Shown: in pieces, positions 1 through 7,544 of the stretch | Position numbering within the stretch: position 1 is the stretch's first letter | How the letters are laid out: every line of letters begins with the position of its first letter | NCBI GenBank assembly: GCA_964554385.1 | Contig: CAZKOM010000101.1 | Coordinates: 1-7,595 of the forward strand | Direction of reading: 5' to 3' | DNA: 7,595 nucleotides | Origin: JAGKXC01 sp964554385 | GTDB lineage: Bacteria; Bacteroidota; Bacteroidia; NS11-12g; UBA955 | The notes under the pieces: model-generated | The model's input: the letters and a program-made list of their open reading frames with translations, nothing else | Told to the model about the DNA's origin: nothing | Databases searched by the model: none | Program-made: the position numbers and the translations under genes

Positions 1-3000
1 ATCGCAATAGCCCATAAAATTCAAAATTCCTTGTATCACTGTATACACGCAAATCAAGCTCGAGCAATTCGAATTACTAACTGCATCATGGAAACAAGGA
101 ATACGAATTCTCCAGGACCTGGTTGCGGTATAATTAGTAAGGCATGGCCTATGGTTGAATTTGCGGGAACCACCAATTACTATTTTGCTAATAATAAAAT
201 TACCAATTTTTGCCACAAGGGATTGGATATTTATTACTCGGTGGATGATACCATTGTAGAAAACGATATTTCAAAAATTGCTGCAAGCACTGCATCTCCA
301 TGCGTTTCTCAAGTTTTTGGTATTTCGATTCAAAATAGTACATCGAATAATTCTGGATTATTGGTAGCGAATAATGTAATTCACGACATCCCTTTTAAAT
401 TATCTACTTCGGGTGGAGCAGCAGGCGCTGTAGGAATATTTCGGGGTGTAGATTTAGTGAATCAAACTAACGTAAATAAAAATCTATATCGGTCTTATTT
501 TATGGGGAATCGAATTGAGAATATTCGATCTAATAACTATTTCATTGGGTTTTGGGTGTATTTGGATGCCAATGAATTAAAGCAAAATAACATTTCCGAT
601 GTGAGTGCAGTTTATTTTACTGGTTACCAAATAGATCAGTCTAAAAATAGTAAAGTTGTAGAAAACAGGATAAGTCGTGTTAGTTTGAGCACTACAAAGC
701 AGGGTTTCTTTCGAGGATTTAACATTTTAGGATATTATACGGCAAAATCTGATAGTTTTCGAATACTTAATAATTCTATAGATTCTAATATCGGCAATGG
801 CGATTTTTTTGCATTCTATCAACAAAATTATTCTCCAGGCTATGATTCAGTTCATGTTAATTATCAGTACAATAGGGTAACCAATAATGGATTTCACTCA
901 ATGAAATCGACTAATATATTTTATGCATTTTACTTCAATGACACCTTAATCAAAAATTCATATTTTACCATTATTGCAAGTAACCTAGTTGCAAATACAT
1001 ACAACGCAGGTACAGTGTTTTTTGTTTATGATTCAACAAGAATCAGAGATACCCTGAATTTTATGTTGATTCAACAAAATACGTTTCATCATGATGCTAA
1101 TTCATCTTCAGTTCCAATTTATGGTTACAGGTCTTTTGTAAAAGGAAATCATAAAATAATTGGTAATATTTTCGATTTAACCTCAGTTGGTAATATTTAC
1201 CCAATTTTTCTTCGAGACTATCAGCATTTTGTGCTTAGTAACCATAACGACTTTAACTTGAAAGGTAAATCGTATAATTGGAGAATTGCAACTTCAACGT
1301 TTACGGATTTAAGCTCTTGGGTTACTAGTAAATATTCGGATTCTACCGATAGGCAAGAAGACCCCAAATTTGTGAATCCTTTGGTCAATAACTTTCAAAC
1401 AACCTCCACAATACTCCAAAATAAGGTACCCTCCGTTCGTCAGAATTTACTAGATATAAAAGGAGCAAAAAGATCTTTCCCCTTTTCGGATGTAGGCGCT
1501 ATTGAAAGTAAATCCTTTGATTTAGCCTTAATACAAGCATCGTACTCCAGACAAGATAGTGCTTGTCAAGGAGTTGCCATAGAAATTTCGGCAAAAATTA
1601 AAAACCCCTATAAAGATTCATTAGCATTAGGTACAATTACCGTTAAAAATGGAAATAATATTCAGAAGGTAAAAATCAATAAGGTATTGAAATCAAAAGA
1701 TTCGGCCGCAATACTCGTATCTAAATCCTTTATCCTAACCGATGCTGGATGGAATCAGATTCAGGTATTTTTAGATAATTTCGATGATAATCCCTTGAAT
1801 GATACACAGAATATCAGGGTGTGGATCCAAGCTCCACCAAGTGGTTTTGCTATCAATCCGCTAGTAAATTCTCCTGTTTCAGGGAATTCAGCAATTTACA
1901 GTAGTACCAGGGATTTACCCGATACTACCATTCTAAATGTTCCTGTAAACTATAATATTCAGCCCAATACTGGCGGTGCTTTCACAAACTTCAATTTTAA
2001 TTCACGTTGGACCGTAACCACTTGGGCATTGGATAATATTGGTCAGACTGTAAAAGGCTTGTCGTTTATTAAACCTTCTGCAAAAAACAACGGAGAATTG
2101 AAATTTATTACGAGTGACACGGGCTTGGAAGGCAACACTATATCAGTCTTTATAAAAGTAAGAGATTCACTTTCCGGTTGCGATACTGTCTTTAGAAAAC
2201 AAGTGTACATCGCACAAGTTCCCAGATTGAAAATTGATTTTCAAGATACATTATGTGTCAGTGATTCTGTAAATGTAACCAACTTGAGTTTTGGCGGTAG
2301 TGGTAAATTTAAGCATCTATGGTATTTATCAACCTTAAGTGGTACAGTAATAGATAGTAGTAAATTGAGTAATCCCACGCTTCATTCTGTCAATAGAGGG
2401 GTTTATCTTCTTACTTATATACTCACAGATGATAAATTTGGATTTAAATTTAATCTTGTCGATACCGTGTGGTATGGTATAAAACCCAACGTAAAATTTC
2501 AAAATTCAAAGGCGTGTTCCAATCAATTAACGGAAATTTCAAATCAAACAATACCTAAAGTTGCGAAGTTTACATGGAGTTATACCGATAAATCGGTTGA
2601 TATAGATTCATCGTACCAGGATTCAATATTTTATATACAAAATTCAAGTGCAGGAAAATTCCAATTAACCTTGAAAGCAGAAGATTGGGGTTGTTGGGAT
2701 ACTCTAAGTAAGTTTATTGTTGTAAATCAAACACCTAGAGCCGATTTTCAAGTAGATTCAAGCATTTGTTCGTCAGTCACCGCTTCGTTTAAAAATTTAA
2801 CTCAGTGGAATAGCGAAACTGGAAATTATACGTGGTATTTAGGGGAGTTAAATAAAATCTCACGGGATACCAATCCATCCTATTTGTATAAATCTACAGG
2901 TAAAAAGACTATAATGTTAATTGCGAAATCTTCCATGGCATGCAGTGATACCGCAATTCATAACATTGTTATTCAACCAACTCCTGAAATATGTGATTTT

Positions 3001-3540
3001 ATATATTCACCGGATTATTCCTTTGCTTACTACGGTATGAAATTTACGCCGGCCGACGCATTAGGGAAACCTGCTGGAAATCCCAATGAATTATATACCT
3101 GGACCGTAAACGGCAAGGATACTCAGCGATCTTCAGCACCTAATTATTCAGTTTCAATGGATATGACACGCGATGGTACTTTGGGTATTGGAATGACAGC
3201 TACAACGAAGGGCACACAGTGTAGTTGTTATTTGTATAAATTAGTAAAAATGGATCGAGCGAATGCCGAATATTTACCTATTAGCAGGGATGAAATCTAT
3301 TGGTATTGGAAATCGAATGAGCAAATCGCTTTCCATTTGGGAACACAAACTAATACCTCACATTGGTATCCTACTGGAATTTATATTGCTTATGGGCTGT
3401 TGGTCTTAAATGATTTTGATTATACGTATTCGAAAAATGAAATGTATATACCTACGGAAAAATTACGTTCTGGTGTTTACTTTATTACATTTAAGAATGA
3501 AAATGGGAATGTAAAAACAGTAAAATTCTTAATTCCGTAG
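1..3540 (+). CDS. Large secreted beta-helix/CARDB/PKD-like surface protein with T9SS C-terminal domain, 5'-truncated by window edge
   Basis: The frame is open from base 1, so the gene starts outside the window; the TTG at base 31 is not a credible start. The visible part is 1179 residues, counted from base 1. Residues 1 to about 500 form a right-handed parallel beta-helix, with an Asn ladder of N-x-I/V/F turns (N64, N88, N125, N170, N197, N222, N258, N360, N389). It closes with DVGAIE at 497-502, the usual end of such helices in Bacteroidota. Residues about 507-610 resemble a CARDB domain (paired strands, then DDNPLNDTQ). Residues 615-740 form an unassigned beta-rich module. PKD/Ig-like modules follow at about 741-833, 834-917, 918-996 and 998-1088, several with cysteine pairs and aromatic W-x-Y strands. 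The last 80 or so residues end in RSGVYFITFKNENGNVKTVK, typical of the final strands of a T9SS type A sorting domain, but the usual PNP motif is missing. Inferred role: exported, surface-attached or released adhesin or carbohydrate-interacting protein. No catalytic motif was recognised. Confidence 0.85.
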   Translation: MAIAHKIQNSLYHCIHANQARAIRITNCIMETRNTNSPGPGCGIISKAWPMVEFAGTTNYYFANNKITNFCHKGLDIYYSVDDTIVENDISKIAASTASPCVSQVFGISIQNSTSNNSGLLVANNVIHDIPFKLSTSGGAAGAVGIFRGVDLVNQTNVNKNLYRSYFMGNRIENIRSNNYFIGFWVYLDANELKQNNISDVSAVYFTGYQIDQSKNSKVVENRISRVSLSTTKQGFFRGFNILGYYTAKSDSFRILNNSIDSNIGNGDFFAFYQQNYSPGYDSVHVNYQYNRVTNNGFHSMKSTNIFYAFYFNDTLIKNSYFTIIASNLVANTYNAGTVFFVYDSTRIRDTLNFMLIQQNTFHHDANSSSVPIYGYRSFVKGNHKIIGNIFDLTSVGNIYPIFLRDYQHFVLSNHNDFNLKGKSYNWRIATSTFTDLSSWVTSKYSDSTDRQEDPKFVNPLVNNFQTTSTILQNKVPSVRQNLLDIKGAKRSFPFSDVGAIESKSFDLALIQASYSRQDSACQGVAIEISAKIKNPYKDSLALGTITVKNGNNIQKVKINKVLKSKDSAAILVSKSFILTDAGWNQIQVFLDNFDDNPLNDTQNIRVWIQAPPSGFAINPLVNSPVSGNSAIYSSTRDLPDTTILNVPVNYNIQPNTGGAFTNFNFNSRWTVTTWALDNIGQTVKGLSFIKPSAKNNGELKFITSDTGLEGNTISVFIKVRDSLSGCDTVFRKQVYIAQVPRLKIDFQDTLCVSDSVNVTNLSFGGSGKFKHLWYLSTLSGTVIDSSKLSNPTLHSVNRGVYLLTYILTDDKFGFKFNLVDTVWYGIKPNVKFQNSKACSNQLTEISNQTIPKVAKFTWSYTDKSVDIDSSYQDSIFYIQNSSAGKFQLTLKAEDWGCWDTLSKFIVVNQTPRADFQVDSSICSSVTASFKNLTQWNSETGNYTWYLGELNKISRDTNPSYLYKSTGKKTIMLIAKSSMACSDTAIHNIVIQPTPEICDFIYSPDYSFAYYGMKFTPADALGKPAGNPNELYTWTVNGKDTQRSSAPNYSVSMDMTRDGTLGIGMTATTKGTQCSCYLYKLVKMDRANAEYLPISRDEIYWYWKSNEQIAFHLGTQTNTSHWYPTGIYIAYGLLVLNDFDYTYSKNEMYIPTEKLRSGVYFITFKNENGNVKTVKFLIP

Positions 3541-3596
3541 TAAAGACATTGGCAACGGTACTGGAGAAATTTGGAAGCTATCAACGTGGTACAACC

Positions 3597-3621
3597 TATT
3601 GAATTGCTATCAAATTCAATA
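3597..3621. terminator. AT-rich hairpin in convergent gap, possible bidirectional terminator
   Basis: TATTGAATT (3597-3605) and AATTCAATA (3613-3621) form a perfect 9-bp stem with a 7-base loop, midway between two convergent stop codons (3540 and 3662). A second, short GCC-TTTC-GGC hairpin follows at 3626-3635; on the minus strand it has a GAAA tetraloop. Neither hairpin has a good T-tract, so a terminator role rests mainly on position. Nothing else was seen in the 121-bp gap. Confidence 0.3.
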
Positions 3622-3661
3622 AAGTGCCTTTCGGCTAATAATTATCTGGCTGTTTATATTA

Positions 3662-4075
3662 CTAAAAACTCAAAACTGTTGGCCCAGATACCAAAACAAT
3701 GTGGCATTGATCTCGGCTGACCTCAAAATTTCCGGTTACCTTACCCCCTAATTTACCTAACGCATGAAACGTAAAATTGCGTTTTTCTCCCGATTTTAAT
3801 CGATTAAAAACTACACCATCATCTGCAATTGTGCATTGATTGTTCCAGAGATTACTGCTTAAAGTATCTTTTAATTTTTGATCGATTACAAATGCTCGAA
3901 CAACGGAATCATTATTCACTGTTACGGAAATTGAACGAAATTCCTGTGTACAAAATACAGGTTCTTCCGGTTGGCAACTTGTGCTTAATAAAGCCAAAAA
4001 TACAGTGAATGAAAGTGCAAAGAGTGAAACGCGAGCTGAATTGGCGTAGGATTTTAATAATTCTGAGAAATTCAT
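3662..4075 (-). CDS. Small putative surface lipoprotein of unknown function
   Basis: This 137-residue protein starts at ATG (4073-4075) and stops at TAG. Its N-terminus is a lipoprotein signal peptide: an n-region with K8 and R15, a hydrophobic stretch at about 17-31, then a lipobox-like LLSTSC with C34 as the predicted lipidated residue. The next residues are QPEEP. An acidic patch after a Gln at this place resembles the lipoprotein export signal known in Capnocytophaga and Flavobacterium, which suggests display on the outer face of the outer membrane. The mature part is about 104 residues, mostly predicted beta strands, with three further cysteines (C42, C81, C124) and a C-terminal CHIVLVSGP segment. 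The n-region is rather long, but no internal ATG gives a better start. I do not recognise the family. The upstream terminator at 4132-4160 suggests its own transcript, but I found no convincing promoter in the short leader. Confidence 0.75.
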   Translation of the reverse strand: MNFSELLKSYANSARVSLFALSFTVFLALLSTSCQPEEPVFCTQEFRSISVTVNNDSVVRAFVIDQKLKDTLSSNLWNNQCTIADDGVVFNRLKSGEKRNFTFHALGKLGGKVTGNFEVSRDQCHIVLVSGPTVLSF

Positions 4076-4131
4076 TATAGATTAAAATAAGTGCAGTTAA
4101 ATCTAATACGATAATAGGGCAAATAAGTTAC

Positions 4132-4160
4132 AAAAAAGGGTGCCAAATAATTAGCACCCT
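4132..4160 (-). terminator. Intrinsic terminator of the LamG/repeat protein gene
   Basis: A perfect 7-bp GC-rich stem, AGGGTGC (4137-4143) with GCACCCT (4154-4160), encloses a 10-base loop. Read on the minus strand it is followed directly by a run of six T (complement of 4132-4137). It begins 29 bp past the stop codon at 4190-4192. This is a textbook rho-independent terminator for the minus-strand gene above it. The plus-strand direction has only a weak AATTTT tail. Confidence 0.8.
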
Positions 4161-4189
4161 AATTTTAGGATAGTCTAGTTCAAATTGGT

Positions 4190-6325
4190 TTATTTAACCA
4201 TTATTGTATGCGTAAACCAGCCTTGATCTGCGGTTAATTTTATTTTATATATTCCCGCTGCTGCAGAAAGTTGCAATAGGGTGGTGCTTATTTTATCTCG
4301 ATTTTCAGTGAATATTATCTTTCCATTAGAATCCATAATCTCAATCCTAACATTATTTAAAATTAGCGGTGAATGAATCGCAATTGATCCGGAAGTTGGA
4401 TTTGGTGAAATTGAAACAGGAAGGATATTATTTGATTTAGAAATTCCATTGTAAGCAAAAGTGTAGCAAGCTGATGTGTCTGTACAATTATTTACGGTTA
4501 CCTCTAAAGCAAATTGTCCGTCAGTAACCGGTGAAAAACTACTTTGGTTTTCACCAACAACTGGAGAATATGCCTTTTTGCAATCGAGCCAACGGAATGT
4601 AGCTCCGCTTTGGGTTGTATTAGCAGTTAGCGTATTTTGGGTGCGGGTGAATTGTGTATTAATCGTTTCTATTGTAACATCTATGGTATATAGTATACTA
4701 TCGCAACCATTTTTAGCCCTTAAAATATCGGTAATTGTTTGAGTGGAATTCACAGTAACAGTTCCTGATGGGGCCGTATATTGTTTACAAGCGGTAACTT
4801 GGATATTCTCTTTTACAGGTGAAGTTATGGTTAGATTTAAAGTAATAAAACTATCGCATCCACGATAATTGGCGAATTCTAAGGTATCATAGTAAGTGCC
4901 GCTTTTTGTATAGGTGTATTTTTTTGATGGGCTCTTTACCAAACCGCAACCTTTCATATTTACCACCCCTGAGGATGATTCAGAAAGTACTGTATATTCG
5001 ATTATACTGTCGCATTTTGCTGCATTTTGTAGTGTATGATAATAGGTGCCTGGTTGGTAGTAAACCGTACTTCGGTCCGATGGAGAGATTACAAATTTGC
5101 ACAGATACAGTGTGCGTTTGGCGATGGTTGATTTACGAATAGTGTATTTATGTAACACGAAACTATCGCAACCGCGAAACCCTTTGAGTGAATCAATCAT
5201 TATACCCGTATTAAAAACTGTTTTACCGTTATTCAATTTAAGACTATTACATCCATCATAATTGAAAACAGTAGTATCCTTCTTATAAATGGTAACATTA
5301 AAAGTCACAATACTGTCACAGCCTGCTTTATTAATAAGTGTGTTTTGGTATTTCCCTGATTTAAAATAGACAGTTCCGCTAATTGGATTTTTAAAAGAAT
5401 CACACTGCGCCACATTAAAACTCGATGCAGTAGGTTTTAAAATTGTCAAAACAATTGTCATTGCAGAATCACAACCGCGGTACGACATAATTGTATCGTA
5501 ATATGTGCCACTCTGAGTAACTGTTTTTTTCTTAGAAGGTAGTTGGTATTTAACGCATCTTGAGATTGAAAATTTTGATTTTACTACAGTATCGCAGAAG
5601 GATCTACCAATGACGAAGTTGGATGTGGAATCCTGTAAGCGAAAATTATTTAAACTACCATCGTTTTTAAAAGGACTATTATCTTTTACTTTAGACAAAG
5701 AAGTGTTATTTGCATAAGGAGTTCCGTCTTCAAAATTTAGTTGTGCCGCTAACCCAATGGTATTGGACGAAATCCGTCTCAAGGAACCCTCACGAATTTC
5801 TTTCAGGTTTCGGGCGTAGTCCCAAATTCTAATTTCGTCTAATACTCCTCCATACCCGGTTTTAGGATCGGCAATCCAAACATCTGCTGAACTGGAATAT
5901 CCAATACTTCCACTTTTTGAAACGGAATCTGTTTGTATTCCATCAATAAATAGACGCAATTTGTTTCCATCGTATGTCCCCGCAATATGGTGCCAAAGGC
6001 TATCTTTTATTATTTTAGAACTAGTAATTGTAACAGTCGTCCCGCCAATGCTTAAACTCATATTCACTTTTTGGGTATTTCCTGTACCAAATCGATATGC
6101 ATTTTGTTGATGCCATACAATAGGAGCACAATCAGCACAGGGCGAAGAATTGTGGTTCGTTACATTTAACCATGTTTCTATGGTAATTTTAGTCAGTCCA
6201 TTCAGCTTTGAAGATGAAGGTAGAATAACATAATCGTCAACCCCATCAAAATGTAAAGCAGTGGTCTGTCCGAAGCCCATTATTGCAATCAATAATCCGG
6301 CAGTTGCAAGTAATAATTTCTTCAT
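4190..6325 (-). CDS. Secreted LamG-domain protein with six 51-residue Cys-pair repeats and T9SS sorting domain
   Basis: A complete 711-residue protein starting at ATG 6323-6325. Residues 1-20 are a Sec signal peptide (Lys-Lys, hydrophobic core, GFGQ cleavage region). Residues 21 to about 200 are a LamG-like jelly roll (Laminin_G_3 type), with LHFDGVDDYV at 24-33, an ITIETW strand, DSLWHHIAGTYDGNKLRLFI at 108-127 and LDEIRIWDYAR at 162-172. A CADC loop (C63, C66) sits inside it. Residues about 253-552 hold six repeats, each with a Cys near the start and a (G/K)CDS motif near the end: C257/C285, C308/C336, C359/C386, C409/C438, C460/C490, C513/C541. Residues 555-622 are Ig-like (RWLDC, NNCTDTSAC). 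Residues 636-711 are a T9SS type A sorting domain, with SPNPTSG at 640-646 and a GIYKIKL strand near the end. Expected fate: export by Sec, then T9SS, with removal of the C-terminal domain. LamG suggests carbohydrate or protein binding; no enzyme motif was seen. A promoter-like site precedes it at 6343-6373 and a strong terminator follows. Confidence 0.9.
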   Translation of the reverse strand: MKKLLLATAGLLIAIMGFGQTTALHFDGVDDYVILPSSSKLNGLTKITIETWLNVTNHNSSPCADCAPIVWHQQNAYRFGTGNTQKVNMSLSIGGTTVTITSSKIIKDSLWHHIAGTYDGNKLRLFIDGIQTDSVSKSGSIGYSSSADVWIADPKTGYGGVLDEIRIWDYARNLKEIREGSLRRISSNTIGLAAQLNFEDGTPYANNTSLSKVKDNSPFKNDGSLNNFRLQDSTSNFVIGRSFCDTVVKSKFSISRCVKYQLPSKKKTVTQSGTYYDTIMSYRGCDSAMTIVLTILKPTASSFNVAQCDSFKNPISGTVYFKSGKYQNTLINKAGCDSIVTFNVTIYKKDTTVFNYDGCNSLKLNNGKTVFNTGIMIDSLKGFRGCDSFVLHKYTIRKSTIAKRTLYLCKFVISPSDRSTVYYQPGTYYHTLQNAAKCDSIIEYTVLSESSSGVVNMKGCGLVKSPSKKYTYTKSGTYYDTLEFANYRGCDSFITLNLTITSPVKENIQVTACKQYTAPSGTVTVNSTQTITDILRAKNGCDSILYTIDVTIETINTQFTRTQNTLTANTTQSGATFRWLDCKKAYSPVVGENQSSFSPVTDGQFALEVTVNNCTDTSACYTFAYNGISKSNNILPVSISPNPTSGSIAIHSPLILNNVRIEIMDSNGKIIFTENRDKISTTLLQLSAAAGIYKIKLTADQGWFTHTIMVK
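4670..5569 (-). repeat. Six tandem about 153-bp protein-coding repeats (51-residue Cys-pair modules)
   Basis: Six consecutive modules lie in the LamG protein gene, at about 5441-5569, 5288-5419, 5138-5266, 4985-5116, 4826-4963 and 4670-4804. Starts of successive modules, measured by their first Cys, are 51, 51, 50, 51 and 53 residues apart. The protein pattern is C, a PS(G/K) turn, SGTYYDTL, a short loop, GCDS, then a T-x-x-LTI strand. On the plus strand the CDS codons show as a recurring CTATCGCA or ACTGTCGCA-like word. Nucleotide identity is low outside that word, so these are old duplications, not a recent slippage array. Modules 1 and 5 look most alike (both have SGTYYDT and YRGCDS). Module 3 lacks the SGTY core and module 4 has KCDS instead of GCDS. 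Confidence 0.85.
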
Positions 6326-6342
6326 AAGCGATTTGTTTTAAT

Positions 6343-6373
6343 CAACATTAGTGATTTTATTCATGAAATGCAA
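6343..6373 (-). promoter_or_regulatory. Bacteroidota-type promoter for the LamG protein gene
   Basis: On the minus strand TTG (complement of 6371-6373) is followed after exactly 20 bases by TAATGTTG (complement of 6343-6350), one mismatch from the TAnnTTTG -7 consensus. The spacing is within the 17-23 range described for Flavobacterium promoters. The -7 element ends 17 bp before the ATG, so the 5' leader would be only about 10-15 bases, without a Shine-Dalgarno sequence. Short AT-rich words match often in such DNA, so the call is moderate. Confidence 0.4.
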
Positions 6374-6540
6374 CGATTTTTTTAAATCATTTGATTGTAT
6401 ATCAGTCAATTGTCATATTTTTATGTGTATATAATTGTTGTAATATTGATTGTTGATTTTACCAATTTCTTTGGCTTTAACCTAAGTGGTTTTACATTGT
6501 TGTTTAAACAAATATTTTCCTTTTATATTGTTCTAATGCT

Positions 6541-6548
6541 TATTTTTG
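6541..6548 (+). promoter_or_regulatory. Perfect TAnnTTTG -7-like element upstream of the pirin gene
   Basis: TATTTTTG at 6541-6548 matches the Bacteroidota -7 consensus exactly and lies 15 bp before the preferred ATG at 6564. No TTG lies at the ideal distance; the nearest are 10 bp (6528-6530) and 38 bp (6500-6502) upstream. If this element is real, transcription starts near 6555, which rules out the TTG at 6546 as a start codon and leaves a very short leader. Confidence 0.35.
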
Positions 6549-6563
6549 AATTATCAAAATAGC

Positions 6564-7448
6564 ATGTCAGAGAAAATAAAATCGATAGAATTGATTATGT
6601 CGCCACCAGAGCCTCATTATGTAGGCGATGGATTTAGGGTTCATACGTTTATACCTTCATCTTATCGGTTGGATATGCATCGAATGAATCCATTTATTAT
6701 GTTGGATTATAATTCGAGGTATTATTTTCCGCCATCAGACAAACCAAAAGGGGTTTCGGTTCATCCGCATCGTGGGTTTGAGACGGTAACTATAGCGTAT
6801 AAGGGTAAAGTAGCGCACCACGACAGTGCAGGAGGAGGAGGAATAATAGGAGAGGGTGATGTACAATGGATGACCGCAGCGAGTGGGGTACTCCATAAAG
6901 AATACCACGAGGCCGAATTTAGCAAGCAAGGCGGTGATTTTCAAATGGTTCAACTGTGGGTGAATTTACCTGCCAAGTATAAAATGTCTGAACCCAAGTA
7001 TCAAGCCATTTCAAATTCGTCGATGGGGGTTTTTCGATTGGATGAGTCTGGAAGTTTTATCGAAATCATTGCAGGAGAGTATCATGGCATCAAAGGACCT
7101 GCTAGCACATTTACTTCGGTTCACATGATGAATGCTAAATTGGAACAAGGTTCAACAGCCGATTTTACTTTTCCAGCGCACTTTAATACCTGTTTAATTG
7201 TTGTAGAGGGGTCAGTCAAAGTAAACGATGAAGATATTGCGCCGGTAAATCATTTTGTTTTAATGAATAACGACGGAACAGATTTTACTATTTCAGCCAA
7301 CGAGAAGTCGGTAGTTTTAATCTTATCTGGAGAGCCAATTTTAGAACCGATTGCAGCCCATGGACCATTTGTAATGAATACTAGAGCTGAATTGGTGCAA
7401 GCTTTTAATGATTTTAACGATGGGAAATTTGGCCATTTGGATGATTGA
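6564..7448 (+). CDS. Pirin family protein (bicupin)
   Basis: A 294-residue protein starting at ATG 6564. The frame is open back to a TTG at 6546, but that codon lies inside a -7-like element and the family alignment begins near the ATG. The N-terminal cupin has the pirin metal site intact: HPHRGFETVT at 67-76 gives H67 and H69, and GDVQWMTAASGVLHKEYHE at 98-116 gives H111 and E113, spaced like H56, H58, H101 and E103 of human pirin. The C-terminal cupin spans about 165-255, followed by the family-typical GEPILEPIAAHGPFVMNT (256-273) and a final helix ending in GKFGHL. Pirins are cytoplasmic Fe(II)-binding proteins; some bacterial members show quercetinase activity and others bind metabolic enzymes, so the substrate here is unknown. 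Length is usual for the family. A SAGGGG loop (88-93), encoded by a short GGA run, replaces the more usual SAG-N turn. It is transcribed divergently from the LamG gene, with no operon partner visible. Confidence 0.93.
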   Translation: MSEKIKSIELIMSPPEPHYVGDGFRVHTFIPSSYRLDMHRMNPFIMLDYNSRYYFPPSDKPKGVSVHPHRGFETVTIAYKGKVAHHDSAGGGGIIGEGDVQWMTAASGVLHKEYHEAEFSKQGGDFQMVQLWVNLPAKYKMSEPKYQAISNSSMGVFRLDESGSFIEIIAGEYHGIKGPASTFTSVHMMNAKLEQGSTADFTFPAHFNTCLIVVEGSVKVNDEDIAPVNHFVLMNNDGTDFTISANEKSVVLILSGEPILEPIAAHGPFVMNTRAELVQAFNDFNDGKFGHLDD

Positions 7449-7457
7449 TTTTGCTTC

Positions 7458-7493
7458 CAATTGGTTGTGTATAAATCAATTGTACAATGTTTT
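7458..7493 (+). terminator. Weak hairpin after the pirin gene
   Basis: CAATTGGTT (7458-7466) pairs with AATCAATTG (7474-7482) as a 9-bp stem with one G-T pair and a 7-base loop, starting 9 bp after the stop codon. The T-rich stretch (TTTT at 7490-7493) comes 7 bases after the stem and is short. Position favours a terminator, but the stem is AT-rich. Confidence 0.3.
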
Positions 7494-7544
7494 CTATTCA
7501 AATTGAAATGTTAAATAGGTATAAGAGAAGTTGGGATATTATTT

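Noticed and set aside
31..33. TTG at base 31 as the start codon of the large plus-strand protein
   Set aside because: The frame is open to base 1, the predicted first residues have no signal peptide, and the beta-helix repeats are already under way, so the gene simply begins outside the window.
4126..4154. TTGGCACC followed by a T-run and TTG on the minus strand, resembling a sigma-54 site for the lipoprotein gene
   Set aside because: The spacing between halves is one base too long, the -12 GC is absent, and the sequence is fully explained as the descending arm and T-tract of the terminator.
4476..5142. Two plus-strand frames of 78-88 residues (4476-4742 and 4906-5142)
   Set aside because: Both lie wholly antisense within the repeat region of the LamG protein gene, have no recognisable product and are explained by the reverse complement of its regular coding repeats.
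4670..5569. CRISPR array or recent tandem duplication as an explanation for the regular 153-bp spacing
   Set aside because: The units are protein-coding, in frame and conserved at the amino-acid level with diverged nucleotides; there are no short identical repeats with unique spacers.
6546..6563. TTG start at 6546 giving a pirin six residues longer
   Set aside because: The codon lies in a perfect -7-like element, the extra residues are not part of the pirin family, and ATG at 6564 gives the usual length.
6735..7501. Two minus-strand frames of 72-83 residues over the pirin gene (6735-6953 and 7250-7501)
   Set aside because: They overlap a confidently identified conserved gene and their translations show no domain or signal peptide.
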